A DNA stretch of 33,898 nt from an uncultured Collinsella sp. (lineage in GTDB: Bacteria > Actinomycetota > Coriobacteriia > Coriobacteriales > Coriobacteriaceae). Made by a program: the position numbers and the translations under genes. Positions 6,912-14,331 of this stretch are shown here, piece after piece. Under the pieces are notes generated by a model that was not told the DNA's origin, ran no database searches, and saw only the letters and a list, made by a program, of their open reading frames with translations. How positions within the stretch are numbered: the stretch's first letter is position 1; each line of letters opens with the position of its first letter. The stretch is from NCBI GenBank assembly GCA_902494585.1, contig CABUUD010000012.1:1-33898 (forward strand), given 5' to 3'.

Positions 6912-8150
6912 ATGACAAAAGACGATAGACGGGTATTCGAGGTGCCCGATCGACTCTTTGAATACATAAGGGCGGTCGTCGACAACCGCGCGCTTGCGAC
7001 GGTGCTGCTCTTTTTGCTGAGTCTGCTACTCATCGGCATTGACAATATTGTTGGCATCCTGGCAGTTCTGCTCATTGGCTTCTTGCTGATCGATCGATTC
7101 GAAATCGTTCGCCGCTGCGTGGTAATCGGCGGTGCCGCGTGGACGATTACGCTGGCAATCGGGGCCATGGCGCTTGGCGGTATTGGCGAGCCCGTGTTCT
7201 TTGATGCCGCCTTTGTGTTCAACATGCTCGGCTTTGTGCTGGCGCTCGCCGTCTGTGTCCTGTTCTTTTGCGGGCGCGCCCTGTATTACCAGGGTTATGA
7301 GCAAGGCGAGCAGCATGCCGACCGCGTGATCGCCGCCCGTATTCAGGACCGTCTGATCGATAGCCCTGACACGTGGGATACCATCGACGGCGACTTTCTC
7401 GAGGTCGAGGGTGCGCTCAATCGGGCGCGCGATTGTGAGCGCAAGGTTCAACAGGCCCTGCGCGACGAATCGCATCGCAAAGATGATCTGGTTACGTACC
7501 TGGCGCACGACCTGCGTACGCCGCTCGCCAGTGTGGTGGGCTATCTTTCGCTCCTGCAGGAGGCTCCCGATTTGCCACTTGAGCAGCGTGCACGCTTTAC
7601 GGGAGTAGCGCTCGACAAGGCCCATCGGCTCGACGCGCTCATCGAGGAGTTCTTCGACATCACGCGTTTTGATTTCCACGATATCGTGCTTACCCGCGCC
7701 TACGTCGATTTGGGGCTATTGCTGGCGCAGGTGGCCGACGAGTTCTATCCCATTCTCAACGAACAGCACAAGGAAGCCCAGGTTGATATCTGCGAGGACC
7801 TGACGGTGCTCGTGGACGGCGACAAGATGGCTCGCGTATTCAACAACATCATGAAAAACGCCGTTGCCTATAGCTATGAAGGCTCGACGATCACGATCGA
7901 GGCCAGGCGTTTGGGCGACGGTGGCGTACGCGTACGATTTGTGAACCAGGGCGATCCGATCCCTGAGCCAAAGCTTAAGGTGATCTTTGAGAAGTTCTAT
8001 CGCCTGGATGCAGCGCGTGCGACCAATCGCGGCGGTGCTGGGCTGGGGCTTGCCATCGCCAAGGAGATTGTATGCGCGCATGGCGGTGCCATCGCGTGCG
8101 AATCGACGCCCGAGCATACCGTCTTTACCATCGAGCTGCCCGCCGCGTAG
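6912..8150 (+). CDS. Sensor histidine kinase, VanS-like partner
   Basis: A 412-residue membrane kinase. About four hydrophobic segments lie in residues 28-125 with little extracellular sequence, suggesting intramembrane or membrane-proximal sensing rather than a large ligand domain. The cytoplasmic part has the H-box LAHDLRTPLASVVGY (His199), the N-box NNIMKNAVAYS and the glycine-rich GGAGLGLAIAKEI. I prefer the ATG at 6912, preceded by GGTGGTGGGG at a workable distance, over the in-frame GTG at 6906, which would sit too close to it. It is cotranscribed with the response regulator just upstream and followed about 100 bp later by pstB. Confidence 0.92.
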   Translation: MTKDDRRVFEVPDRLFEYIRAVVDNRALATVLLFLLSLLLIGIDNIVGILAVLLIGFLLIDRFEIVRRCVVIGGAAWTITLAIGAMALGGIGEPVFFDAAFVFNMLGFVLALAVCVLFFCGRALYYQGYEQGEQHADRVIAARIQDRLIDSPDTWDTIDGDFLEVEGALNRARDCERKVQQALRDESHRKDDLVTYLAHDLRTPLASVVGYLSLLQEAPDLPLEQRARFTGVALDKAHRLDALIEEFFDITRFDFHDIVLTRAYVDLGLLLAQVADEFYPILNEQHKEAQVDICEDLTVLVDGDKMARVFNNIMKNAVAYSYEGSTITIEARRLGDGGVRVRFVNQGDPIPEPKLKVIFEKFYRLDAARATNRGGAGLGLAIAKEIVCAHGGAIACESTPEHTVFTIELPAA

Positions 8151-8253
8151 CGTAGGCGCCTTTACAAACACCTGACAATGCGTTCACGTGCATATGAGCC
8201 GCGATTTCTACTATCGATACTGCTGAATTGATATCGATGTGGAGGTATGCGGT

Positions 8254-9129
8254 ATGACGGCTGCTGCGGCCATGGAGCCCACGGAGCTCGAGGAGCTAAT
8301 GGAGGCGCAAGCCCAGGCTGCGCACGAGCGCGAAGTCGGGGACGCGACTCGTCCCACGGCGCAGGATCTTGCCGCCTCGCCGACGCGCATCGACGTCAAG
8401 GGCCTCGACCTGTTCTATGGCGACCACCATGCGCTCAAGAACGTATCCATCAAGATTCGCGACAAGCAGATTACCTCGTTTATCGGTCCTTCGGGCTGCG
8501 GTAAGTCAACGCTGCTGCGTTGCTTTAACCGCATGAACGACGGCATCAAGGACTGCCGCATCGAGGGCAAGATCGCGCTCGATGGCCAGGATGTTCTGGG
8601 CGACTACGACATCTGCCGCCTGCGCCAGCGCGTGGGCATGGTGTTCCAGCGCCCTAACCCGTTTCCCATGAGAATCTACGACAACGTCGCGTATGGTCCG
8701 CGCGGCATGGGCGTGCGCGATCGTGTCGTTCTGGATGAGCTGGTCGAGGACTCTCTTCGTCGCGCTGCGCTATGGGATGAGGTCAAGGACAAGCTCAAGG
8801 AGTCGGGGCTGGGCCTTTCGGGCGGGCAGCAGCAGCGTCTGTGCATCGCCCGCGCGCTTGCCGTGCAACCCGATATTCTGCTGATGGACGAGCCCACGAG
8901 CGCTCTCGATCCCGTGTCGACGTTGGTGGTTGAGCAGCTGGCCTGCGAGCTCAAAGAGACCTGCACGCTCGTGGTCGTTACGCACAATATGCAGCAGGCG
9001 GCGCGTATCTCCGACTCGGTCGCGTTTTTCTTGCTGGGTGAGTTGGTGGAGCACGCGCCCACCGCTCAGCTTTTCAAAAATCCCGCCGATCCTCGCACGG
9101 CGGATTATTTGACGGGACGTTTTGGCTGA
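8254..9129 (+). CDS. pstB: Phosphate ABC transporter ATP-binding protein PstB
   Basis: A 291-residue ATPase of the phosphate-import family. Walker [10 protein letters not shown] is at 78-86, the signature [15 protein letters not shown] starts at 188, and Walker [14 protein letters not shown] starts at 208. The sequence [18 protein letters not shown] is characteristic of PstB. It has an acidic, alanine-rich N-terminal extension of about 45 residues before the usual start of the fold. The start ATG 8254 follows GGAGGT (8241-8246). PstB energises import through PstC/PstA and also takes part in PhoR signalling. No pstS, pstC or pstA is nearby, but a PhoB/PhoR-like pair follows directly, so this copy may serve signalling or work with permeases encoded elsewhere. 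Confidence 0.93.
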   Translation: MTAAAAMEPTELEELMEAQAQAAHEREVGDATRPTAQDLAASPTRIDVKGLDLFYGDHHALKNVSIKIRDKQITSFIGPSGCGKSTLLRCFNRMNDGIKDCRIEGKIALDGQDVLGDYDICRLRQRVGMVFQRPNPFPMRIYDNVAYGPRGMGVRDRVVLDELVEDSLRRAALWDEVKDKLKESGLGLSGGQQQRLCIARALAVQPDILLMDEPTSALDPVSTLVVEQLACELKETCTLVVVTHNMQQAARISDSVAFFLLGELVEHAPTAQLFKNPADPRTADYLTGRFG

Positions 9130-9139
9130 TACCATCTAG

Positions 9140-9153
9140 TAAAGGTACCTTTA
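9140..9153. promoter_or_regulatory. 14-bp perfect palindrome between pstB and the PhoB-like gene
   Basis: TAAAGGTACCTTTA is a perfect dyad located 10 bases after the pstB stop and 40 bases before the response regulator start. It could be a dimer binding site. It is not a recognised Pho box. Confidence 0.4.
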
Positions 9154-9193
9154 GGGTTAAGATGCGGTCATGCCGGCCGCAAAGGGGTTCAAC

Positions 9194-9922
9194 ATGATCT
9201 ATTACGTCGAGGACGATGACAACATTAGGGATCTGACGGTCTATGCGCTGCGCAAGCAGGGGATCGAGGCCGAGGGCTTTTCGTGCGACGGCGAGTTTAA
9301 GGCCGCCGTGGCTCGACGGGTGCCCGATGCTGTCCTGCTTGACATCATGCTGCCCGATACCGACGGTTTGGCAATTATGCGTCGCCTGCGCGCCGACCGC
9401 CTGACGGCGACGGTGCCCATCATGATGCTTACCGCCAAGGACACCGAGCTCGACAAGGTGATGGCGCTCGATGGCGGTGCCGACGATTATCTGACCAAGC
9501 CGTTTTCGCTCATGGAGCTTGCCAGCCGTTGCCGTGCGCTGCTGCGCCGCGGCGGTATGGTCAAACAGGCGAGCGATGTGCTCAGCGTGGGCGATATCGT
9601 GCTTTCGCCCAGCCATCGCGAAGTGACCGTTGCCGGCGAGCCGCTCAAACTCACCTTGCGCGAGTTCGATTTGCTCGAATATCTTATGCGCAAGCCCGGC
9701 GTGGTCTTTACCCGCGAGTCGCTGCTGCAGAGCGTGTGGGGCTGGGACTTCGATGGCGGCTCGCGTACCGTCGACGTGCACGTGCAGACGCTTCGCCAAA
9801 AGCTCGGCGAGCGTGCCGGCGCTATCGAGACGGTGCGCGGCGTGGGCTATCGCCTGGCGGAGCCTTCCGCCGGTAGCGATACTGAAGATGCCGTCGCTGC
9901 GGCAGCAGCATCGGAGGAGTAG
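9194..9922 (+). CDS. PhoB-like response regulator
   Basis: A 242-residue OmpR-family regulator: receiver with D50 (LLDIMLPD) and K102 (TKPF), then a winged helix ending in TVRGVGYRLAEP. It has an acidic alanine-rich tail of about 20 residues. I chose ATG 9194 (MIYYVEDDDN) because AAAGGGG lies about 7 bases upstream and receiver domains start this way; an in-frame ATG at 9170 is the alternative. Its position between pstB and a PhoR-like kinase suggests a phosphate-starvation regulator, which is inference from context. Confidence 0.9.
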   Translation: MIYYVEDDDNIRDLTVYALRKQGIEAEGFSCDGEFKAAVARRVPDAVLLDIMLPDTDGLAIMRRLRADRLTATVPIMMLTAKDTELDKVMALDGGADDYLTKPFSLMELASRCRALLRRGGMVKQASDVLSVGDIVLSPSHREVTVAGEPLKLTLREFDLLEYLMRKPGVVFTRESLLQSVWGWDFDGGSRTVDVHVQTLRQKLGERAGAIETVRGVGYRLAEPSAGSDTEDAVAAAAASEE

Positions 9923-9925
9923 TCC

Positions 9926-11350
9926 GTGGTCTTTGCCCCTCAGGGAAAACACACGCTCTCGCATCGCGTGTTTGCGACGATATTTGTCTGCGCTATGTCC
10001 GTCATTTTGGCGTTTACGGTGCTGGGCGCGTTCTTCGTGCAAAACACCTTGGCAGATGCCACGAGTGCCAACCTTTCGCAAGAAACCGAGCTTATTGCCG
10101 CCGCCTTAAACGAGCAGAAGGAACCCATCGCATTCTTGCGAAGTCTCGATCGCGAGGACCTTCGTATCACGCTGATCAATAAGGATGGATCGGTCGCCTA
10201 CGACAACGAGGCGTCTCCTTCCACGTTGCCCAACCATGGCGATCGCCCCGAGGTCGTTGAGGCCCTTGAGAGCGGTTCGGGCTCCGCGGAGCGCTCGAGC
10301 GCCACGCTCGACGAGATTATGCTATATCGCGCCGTCGCCCTCGATAACGGTCAGGTCGTTCGTTTGGCACAGGCTCAGCCTGGCGTTGCGGCGATTTTGC
10401 TCTCGTTGGTGGCGCCGATGCTGCTTATCGCGGTGGCGTGCGCGGTGCTCTCGTTTTTCCTTGCGCGCCGCGAATCCCGTGCCATCATTGCGCCGCTGCA
10501 GGAGGTCGATTTGGACCACCCGCGCCGTAGCTATGAACATGCCTACACCGAGATGGTTCCCATGCTCGAGCGCATTGAGTCGCAGCGCCAGGAGCTTAAA
10601 CGCCAGATGGCGGTGCTGGCCGATAACGACCGCATGCGTCGTGAGTTCACGGCCAATATCACTCATGAGCTCAAGACCCCGCTTACCGCGATTTCGGGCT
10701 ACGCCGAGCTTATTGCAAACGGCATGGTTGAGGGCGAGGATGACCTGCGCAACTTTGGCGGTCGAATCTATCGCGAGGCGGGCCGTCTAGCAGCGCTGGT
10801 AAACGACATCTTGACGTTGTCTAACCTGGACGAGGCCGAGCGCGCGACCGAGGGCGAGGCAGTGCCTATTGGTTCCACGGAACCCATTGAGCTCTCGCGC
10901 GCTATTACGACGGTGGAGCAGCGCCTTGAGCAGGTCGCCCGACAGTCGGACGTGACCATCGTGCGCAAGACGAAGCCCGTTGTGGTCGAAGGTGTGCCAC
11001 GCCTGATCGACGAGCTGATTTATAACCTGGCCAGTAACGCTATTCGCTATAACCAGCCCGGTGGCACGGTTACGCTTCGATGTGGGACCAATGATGAGGG
11101 TCATCCGTACCTGACGGTTGCCGATACAGGTATCGGCATCGCGCCCGAGGAGCAGGGCAAGGTGTTCGAGCGCTTCTATCGCGTGGACAAGAGCCGCTCC
11201 AAGGCACGTGGCGGAACAGGCTTGGGTCTGGCCATCGTTAAGCATGCCGCCGTGTATCACCATGCTTCGCTCGACCTATCGAGCGAGCTGGGTGTGGGGA
11301 CTACCATCACGGTGACGTTTCCCGTACAGCAGGACGAATCATTTGCGTAG
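9926..11350 (+). CDS. PhoR-like sensor histidine kinase
   Basis: A 474-residue kinase with two membrane helices (about 15-38 and 154-180) enclosing an extracytoplasmic region of roughly 115 residues, then a linker, the H-box FTANITHELKTPLTAISGYA (His247), the N-box LIYNLASNAIRYN, DTGIGIAPEEQ and GGTGLGLAIVKH. It starts with GTG only 3 bases after the response regulator stop, with GGAGGAG inside the end of that gene, so translation is coupled. The layout is that of PhoR/WalK-type kinases. It is followed by a terminator at 11375. Confidence 0.92.
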   Translation: MVFAPQGKHTLSHRVFATIFVCAMSVILAFTVLGAFFVQNTLADATSANLSQETELIAAALNEQKEPIAFLRSLDREDLRITLINKDGSVAYDNEASPSTLPNHGDRPEVVEALESGSGSAERSSATLDEIMLYRAVALDNGQVVRLAQAQPGVAAILLSLVAPMLLIAVACAVLSFFLARRESRAIIAPLQEVDLDHPRRSYEHAYTEMVPMLERIESQRQELKRQMAVLADNDRMRREFTANITHELKTPLTAISGYAELIANGMVEGEDDLRNFGGRIYREAGRLAALVNDILTLSNLDEAERATEGEAVPIGSTEPIELSRAITTVEQRLEQVARQSDVTIVRKTKPVVVEGVPRLIDELIYNLASNAIRYNQPGGTVTLRCGTNDEGHPYLTVADTGIGIAPEEQGKVFERFYRVDKSRSKARGGTGLGLAIVKHAAVYHHASLDLSSELGVGTTITVTFPVQQDESFA

Positions 11351-11374
11351 CAATGCAGCAAACGTGTTGTTTTG

Positions 11375-11410
11375 ACGCCGCACCGGGGTTGCCGATGCGG
11401 CGTTATTATT
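11375..11410 (+). terminator. Terminator after the PhoBR-like operon
   Basis: An 8-bp GC-rich stem ACGCCGCA/TGCGGCGT with a 13-nt loop, followed by TATTATT, 24 bases past the kinase stop. The T tail is interrupted, so efficiency is uncertain. Possible promoter boxes for the next operon (TTGCCG and TATAGA, 18 bp apart) lie between here and 11450. Confidence 0.65.
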
Positions 11411-11526
11411 GCGCAACATTGCCGTATGTGCTGTATCTTATGTATAGAGTTCGGACTTGGCAGAAAGATGCGATATGATACGAGCAGTTTTGTCGATATG
11501 AACTAGGGAAATGAAAGGCAAGCTGC

Positions 11527-12183
11527 ATGACCCTTCTCGAACTGTTCCAGCTGCTCAAAAAGCACCTTCAGCTGGTCATCGCCCTTCCGGTGGTCTGCGC
11601 GATCGCCATGGGCATCGTGTCCTTCGTTGCGATGGACAACACCTACACCGCGACGACGAGCATGTACATTCTCGCCAAGACCGACGATAGCGGCCAGATG
11701 AGCTACAACGATCTCTCGGCGAGCCAGATGCTTTCCAACGATATCGCCACGCTGCTGGATAGCGATAGCGTTAAGAGCGGCGCCGCCAAGGAACTGGGCC
11801 TCACCGATCTGGATGACTACAAGGTGTCTGTTTCCTCCGAGACCACCACGCGTGTCATTACGCTTTCGGTTACCGGCACCGATGCCAAGGAGACGGCTGA
11901 GGTCGCAAAGGCCATAGCTAGCTCGGTGAGTACGGTCGCTCAGAACGTCGGCGCTGCCCAGAGCATCAACGTTATCGACGAGGCTAAGACCCCCGAAGCC
12001 CCCAGCGGTCCCAAGCGTATGCTGTACGTTGCTGTCGCGTTCCTCGCCGGTATCTTTATCGCAGTCGCCTATGTCGTTTTGGCAGACATGCTCAATACCC
12101 GCATCCGCGGTGCCGAAGAGGCGGAAGAGCTCCTGGGCATTCCCGTTGTTGGCCGAATTCCGGCTATGAAAGGTGGTAAATAG
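11527..12183 (+). CDS. Polysaccharide chain-length regulator (Wzz/YveK/CpsC family)
   Basis: A 218-residue membrane protein with N-terminal (about 17-37) and C-terminal (about 164-186) transmembrane helices flanking an extracytoplasmic Wzz-type domain (YTATTSMYILAKTDDSG near the start of the domain). In Gram-positive bacteria this protein is the membrane adaptor of the tyrosine autokinase encoded next to it. Together they control export and chain length of capsule or exopolysaccharide. ATG 11527 has a modest AAAGG ribosome site. It stops 2 bases before the kinase gene start, so the two are coupled. Confidence 0.92.
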   Translation: MTLLELFQLLKKHLQLVIALPVVCAIAMGIVSFVAMDNTYTATTSMYILAKTDDSGQMSYNDLSASQMLSNDIATLLDSDSVKSGAAKELGLTDLDDYKVSVSSETTTRVITLSVTGTDAKETAEVAKAIASSVSTVAQNVGAAQSINVIDEAKTPEAPSGPKRMLYVAVAFLAGIFIAVAYVVLADMLNTRIRGAEEAEELLGIPVVGRIPAMKGGK

Positions 12184-12185
12184 GC

Positions 12186-12923
12186 ATGGCTAAGGCAAAG
12201 AACACCGATAAGCTCGTTGTACAGAATGCCGCCAAGACCCTTCTGGCCAACATCCGCTTTGCGAGCGTGGACGACCCCATTCGCACCATCACCGTTACCT
12301 CCTCGATTCCCAACGAGGGCAAGTCTACGGTTTCCATTAACCTTGCCCAGGCAATCGCCACGAGCGGCAAGTCCGTGCTCCTGGTCGAGGCCGATATGCG
12401 CCGCAGGTGCCTTTCCGATATGCTCGGCGTTCGTTCGCGCGGCGGACTCTATGCGGTCCTTTCCGAGCAGATCTCCATTGACCAGGCAATTGTCGAGACG
12501 GGTCAGAAGAACTTCTACTTCCTTGATGCCGAGCCGCATATTCCCAATCCTGCCGACATCATCGTCTCTCACCGCTTTGCCAAGCTGGTAAAGGCACTGT
12601 CTGCTAAGTTCCAGTACGTCATCTTTGATGCTCCCCCGGTCGGCACCTTCATCGATGCTGCCGAGATTGCCAGCCTGACCGACGGTACGCTGTTCGTGGT
12701 GCGCGAGGACTTCACCAAGCGCGAGGAGGCACTCAACGCTATCGGCCAGCTTAAGAAGTCCGAGAAGGTCAAGCTCATCGGTACCGTCATGAACTACTGC
12801 GAGACCGAGACCAGCGAGTACTACTACTCCTACTACACCAAGGACGGTAAGAAGGTGAAGAAGGGCTCCGACGATCAGGGGACTTCCAAAAAGGGCATCT
12901 TCACCAACCGAGCAAACGTTTAG
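12186..12923 (+). CDS. Tyrosine-protein autokinase (CpsD/YwqD, BY-kinase)
   Basis: A 245-residue cytoplasmic BY-kinase. Walker A SSIPNEGKST is at 39-48, Walker A' VLLVEAD at 64-70 and Walker B YVIFDAPP at 144-151. The tail has a tyrosine cluster, SEYYYSYYTKDGKK (Tyr 212-214, 216, 217), which is the autophosphorylation site in this family. The very basic end (GKKVKKGS...SKKG) follows it. It works with the membrane adaptor upstream and is dephosphorylated by the PHP phosphatase encoded 17 bp downstream. Confidence 0.94.
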   Translation: MAKAKNTDKLVVQNAAKTLLANIRFASVDDPIRTITVTSSIPNEGKSTVSINLAQAIATSGKSVLLVEADMRRRCLSDMLGVRSRGGLYAVLSEQISIDQAIVETGQKNFYFLDAEPHIPNPADIIVSHRFAKLVKALSAKFQYVIFDAPPVGTFIDAAEIASLTDGTLFVVREDFTKREEALNAIGQLKKSEKVKLIGTVMNYCETETSEYYYSYYTKDGKKVKKGSDDQGTSKKGIFTNRANV

Positions 12924-12940
12924 TTGATTAAGGCTGACCT

Positions 12941-13591
12941 ATGCGTGACATTCATTGCCATATCTTGCCGGGTGTAGACGACGGCGCCGCCGATCTCGAT
13001 GAGAGCTTGGCGATGCTCGAGGCTGCCAAGCGGGCCGGTGTAACCAGAATCGTTTGCACTCCTCACTGCCGTGATCCCTATTTTGATTACGACAAGATGT
13101 GGGATGCCTTTGAGCTGCTGCGTGATAACGCTGACGGTTTTCCGCTCCAGATGGGCTTCGAGGTCAACCATCGAAAGCTCGTTGAACTTGGTATCGATGC
13201 CGCGGAGCACTTGCATTTCGATGGAACCAACGAGTTTCTGCTCGAGCTTTCGACACATGCCGATGCGTATGCGTTTAGAGAGTACGAGAACACGATTTAC
13301 GATTTGCAGTGCCGTGGCTACCAGGTGATCATCGCTCATCCTGAGCGCTATCGTGCGGTTCAAAAGGATGTAAGCGTGGCGGAGCGCCTGGTCGATATGG
13401 GCTGCAAACTGCAGGCTTCGGCGGACTTTATTGCCGGCGGTCGCTTTGGTCGCGAGAAAAAGCCGGCACAGCGCCTGTTCGATCAGAACCTGTACAGCTT
13501 CATCGCGAGCGATGCCCATAACGTGGGTCATTACGACTGCCTGGCGAAGGCTCGCGCGAAGTTTAGCGTACGCGGAGCGCATTTTCGCTAA
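12941..13591 (+). CDS. Tyrosine-protein phosphatase (CpsB/YwqE, PHP family)
   Basis: A 216-residue metal-dependent phosphatase of the PHP superfamily. The metal-binding motifs are visible: DIHCHILPGVDDGA at residues 3-16 (His5, His7), CTPHC at about 39-43, HPERY and SDAHN near the end. It reverses the autophosphorylation of the CpsD-type kinase, completing the adaptor-kinase-phosphatase module. It is the last gene of the operon. A GNAT gene follows 39 bp later, and no glycosyltransferase, flippase or polymerase gene lies in the window. Confidence 0.93.
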   Translation: MRDIHCHILPGVDDGAADLDESLAMLEAAKRAGVTRIVCTPHCRDPYFDYDKMWDAFELLRDNADGFPLQMGFEVNHRKLVELGIDAAEHLHFDGTNEFLLELSTHADAYAFREYENTIYDLQCRGYQVIIAHPERYRAVQKDVSVAERLVDMGCKLQASADFIAGGRFGREKKPAQRLFDQNLYSFIASDAHNVGHYDCLAKARAKFSVRGAHFR

Positions 13592-13630
13592 AATCTGTCC
13601 CTAACGTTCGCATTGAATGAAGGGGCAGCC

Positions 13631-14129
13631 ATGGATATTCAACTTAAGACGGGATGCTTTGATGACGCGGCGTTGGTGCGCCGCGTCGTTTTTATGGACG
13701 AGCAGGGCTACGAGAATGAGTTCGACGCTATCGACGAGGATCCGAACTGCATTCATGTGACGCTCTATGTAGACGGCGAGCTTGCCGGTTGCTCGCGCGT
13801 GTTTCCCGAAGAGCTTGAGCGCGTGGCTGACGCAGAGGCCCCGGTGTTGCCGGCATGCGACATGGACGAAGGCGTTGCGGCGGGGGAGACCTACATTATG
13901 GGGCGCGTGGCTGTGCTGCCGAGCATGCGCCGTCGCGGTTTGGCGAGCAAGATTGTCGAGGCCAGTGATGCCGCCGCGCGTGATGCCGGCGCCAAGCTTA
14001 TTAAGCTGCATGCGCAGGAATACGTGCTGCCGCTCTATAAAGGCGGGCTACACGCAAATTGCCCCGGTAGATTACGAAGACGAGGGCCAGCCCCATGTCT
14101 GGATGGCCAAGCGCGTAGATGGCAGATAG
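13631..14129 (+). pseudogene. GNAT N-acetyltransferase, frameshifted near the C-terminus
   Basis: The first about 135 residues are a normal GNAT fold, with the acetyl-CoA loop after GRVAVLPSMRRRGLASKI and then HAQEYVLPLYK. The expected family ending (roughly KAGYTQIAPVDYEDEGQPHV, then WMAKRV) continues in the +1 frame and stops at 14129. The shift lies at about 14036-14043 in TATAAAGGCG; two extra As (AAAAAGG) would restore a continuous LYKKAGYTQ. Read without correction, translation runs to 14176 and adds an unrelated basic tail. Start ATG 13631 follows GAAGGGG. Loss of the last strand of the fold probably inactivates it, unless this is a sequencing error or slippage in the A run. Confidence 0.82.
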
Positions 14130-14165
14130 GGACGTTCCTTTTCTGCCGGCAGCTGGGGACACTCC
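14129..14165. repeat. Imperfect dyad element with GGGGAC motifs
   Basis: GGGACGTTCCTTTT is followed by the perfect 10-bp palindrome CTGCCGGCAG and then CTGGGGACACTCC. The same GGGGAC word recurs in non-coding DNA at 16480 (GGGGACGTTCT) and in the large hairpin at 25408-25465, hinting at a family of intergenic repeats. It begins at the corrected stop of the GNAT gene. The rest of the gap to htpG (14166-14331) is A/T-rich, with a possible -35 TTGACG at 14173-14178. Confidence 0.45.
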
Positions 14166-14331
14166 TTGGCAATTGACGCATTGGAGCGCTCGGACATACA
14201 GTTTTTCGATTCCGTATGTATATATGCGCGTTAATGGGTTATAAAATCTAAGTCTGAACATAGCAGGTCTGCGATTCGGCTCGGGCGACCGGGCCGTTTT
14301 TGCGGACGGGGGTAGCGCGAAAGGACTGCAC

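Noticed and set aside
8151..8253. Pho box upstream of pstB
   Set aside because: GCGTTCACG resembles half of an actinobacterial PHO box, but no properly spaced direct repeat is seen; the TATCGAT words nearby do not match either.
14166..14331. CIRCE-type heat-shock operator upstream of htpG
   Set aside because: TTAGCACTC-N9-GAGTGCTAA or a close variant is not present.
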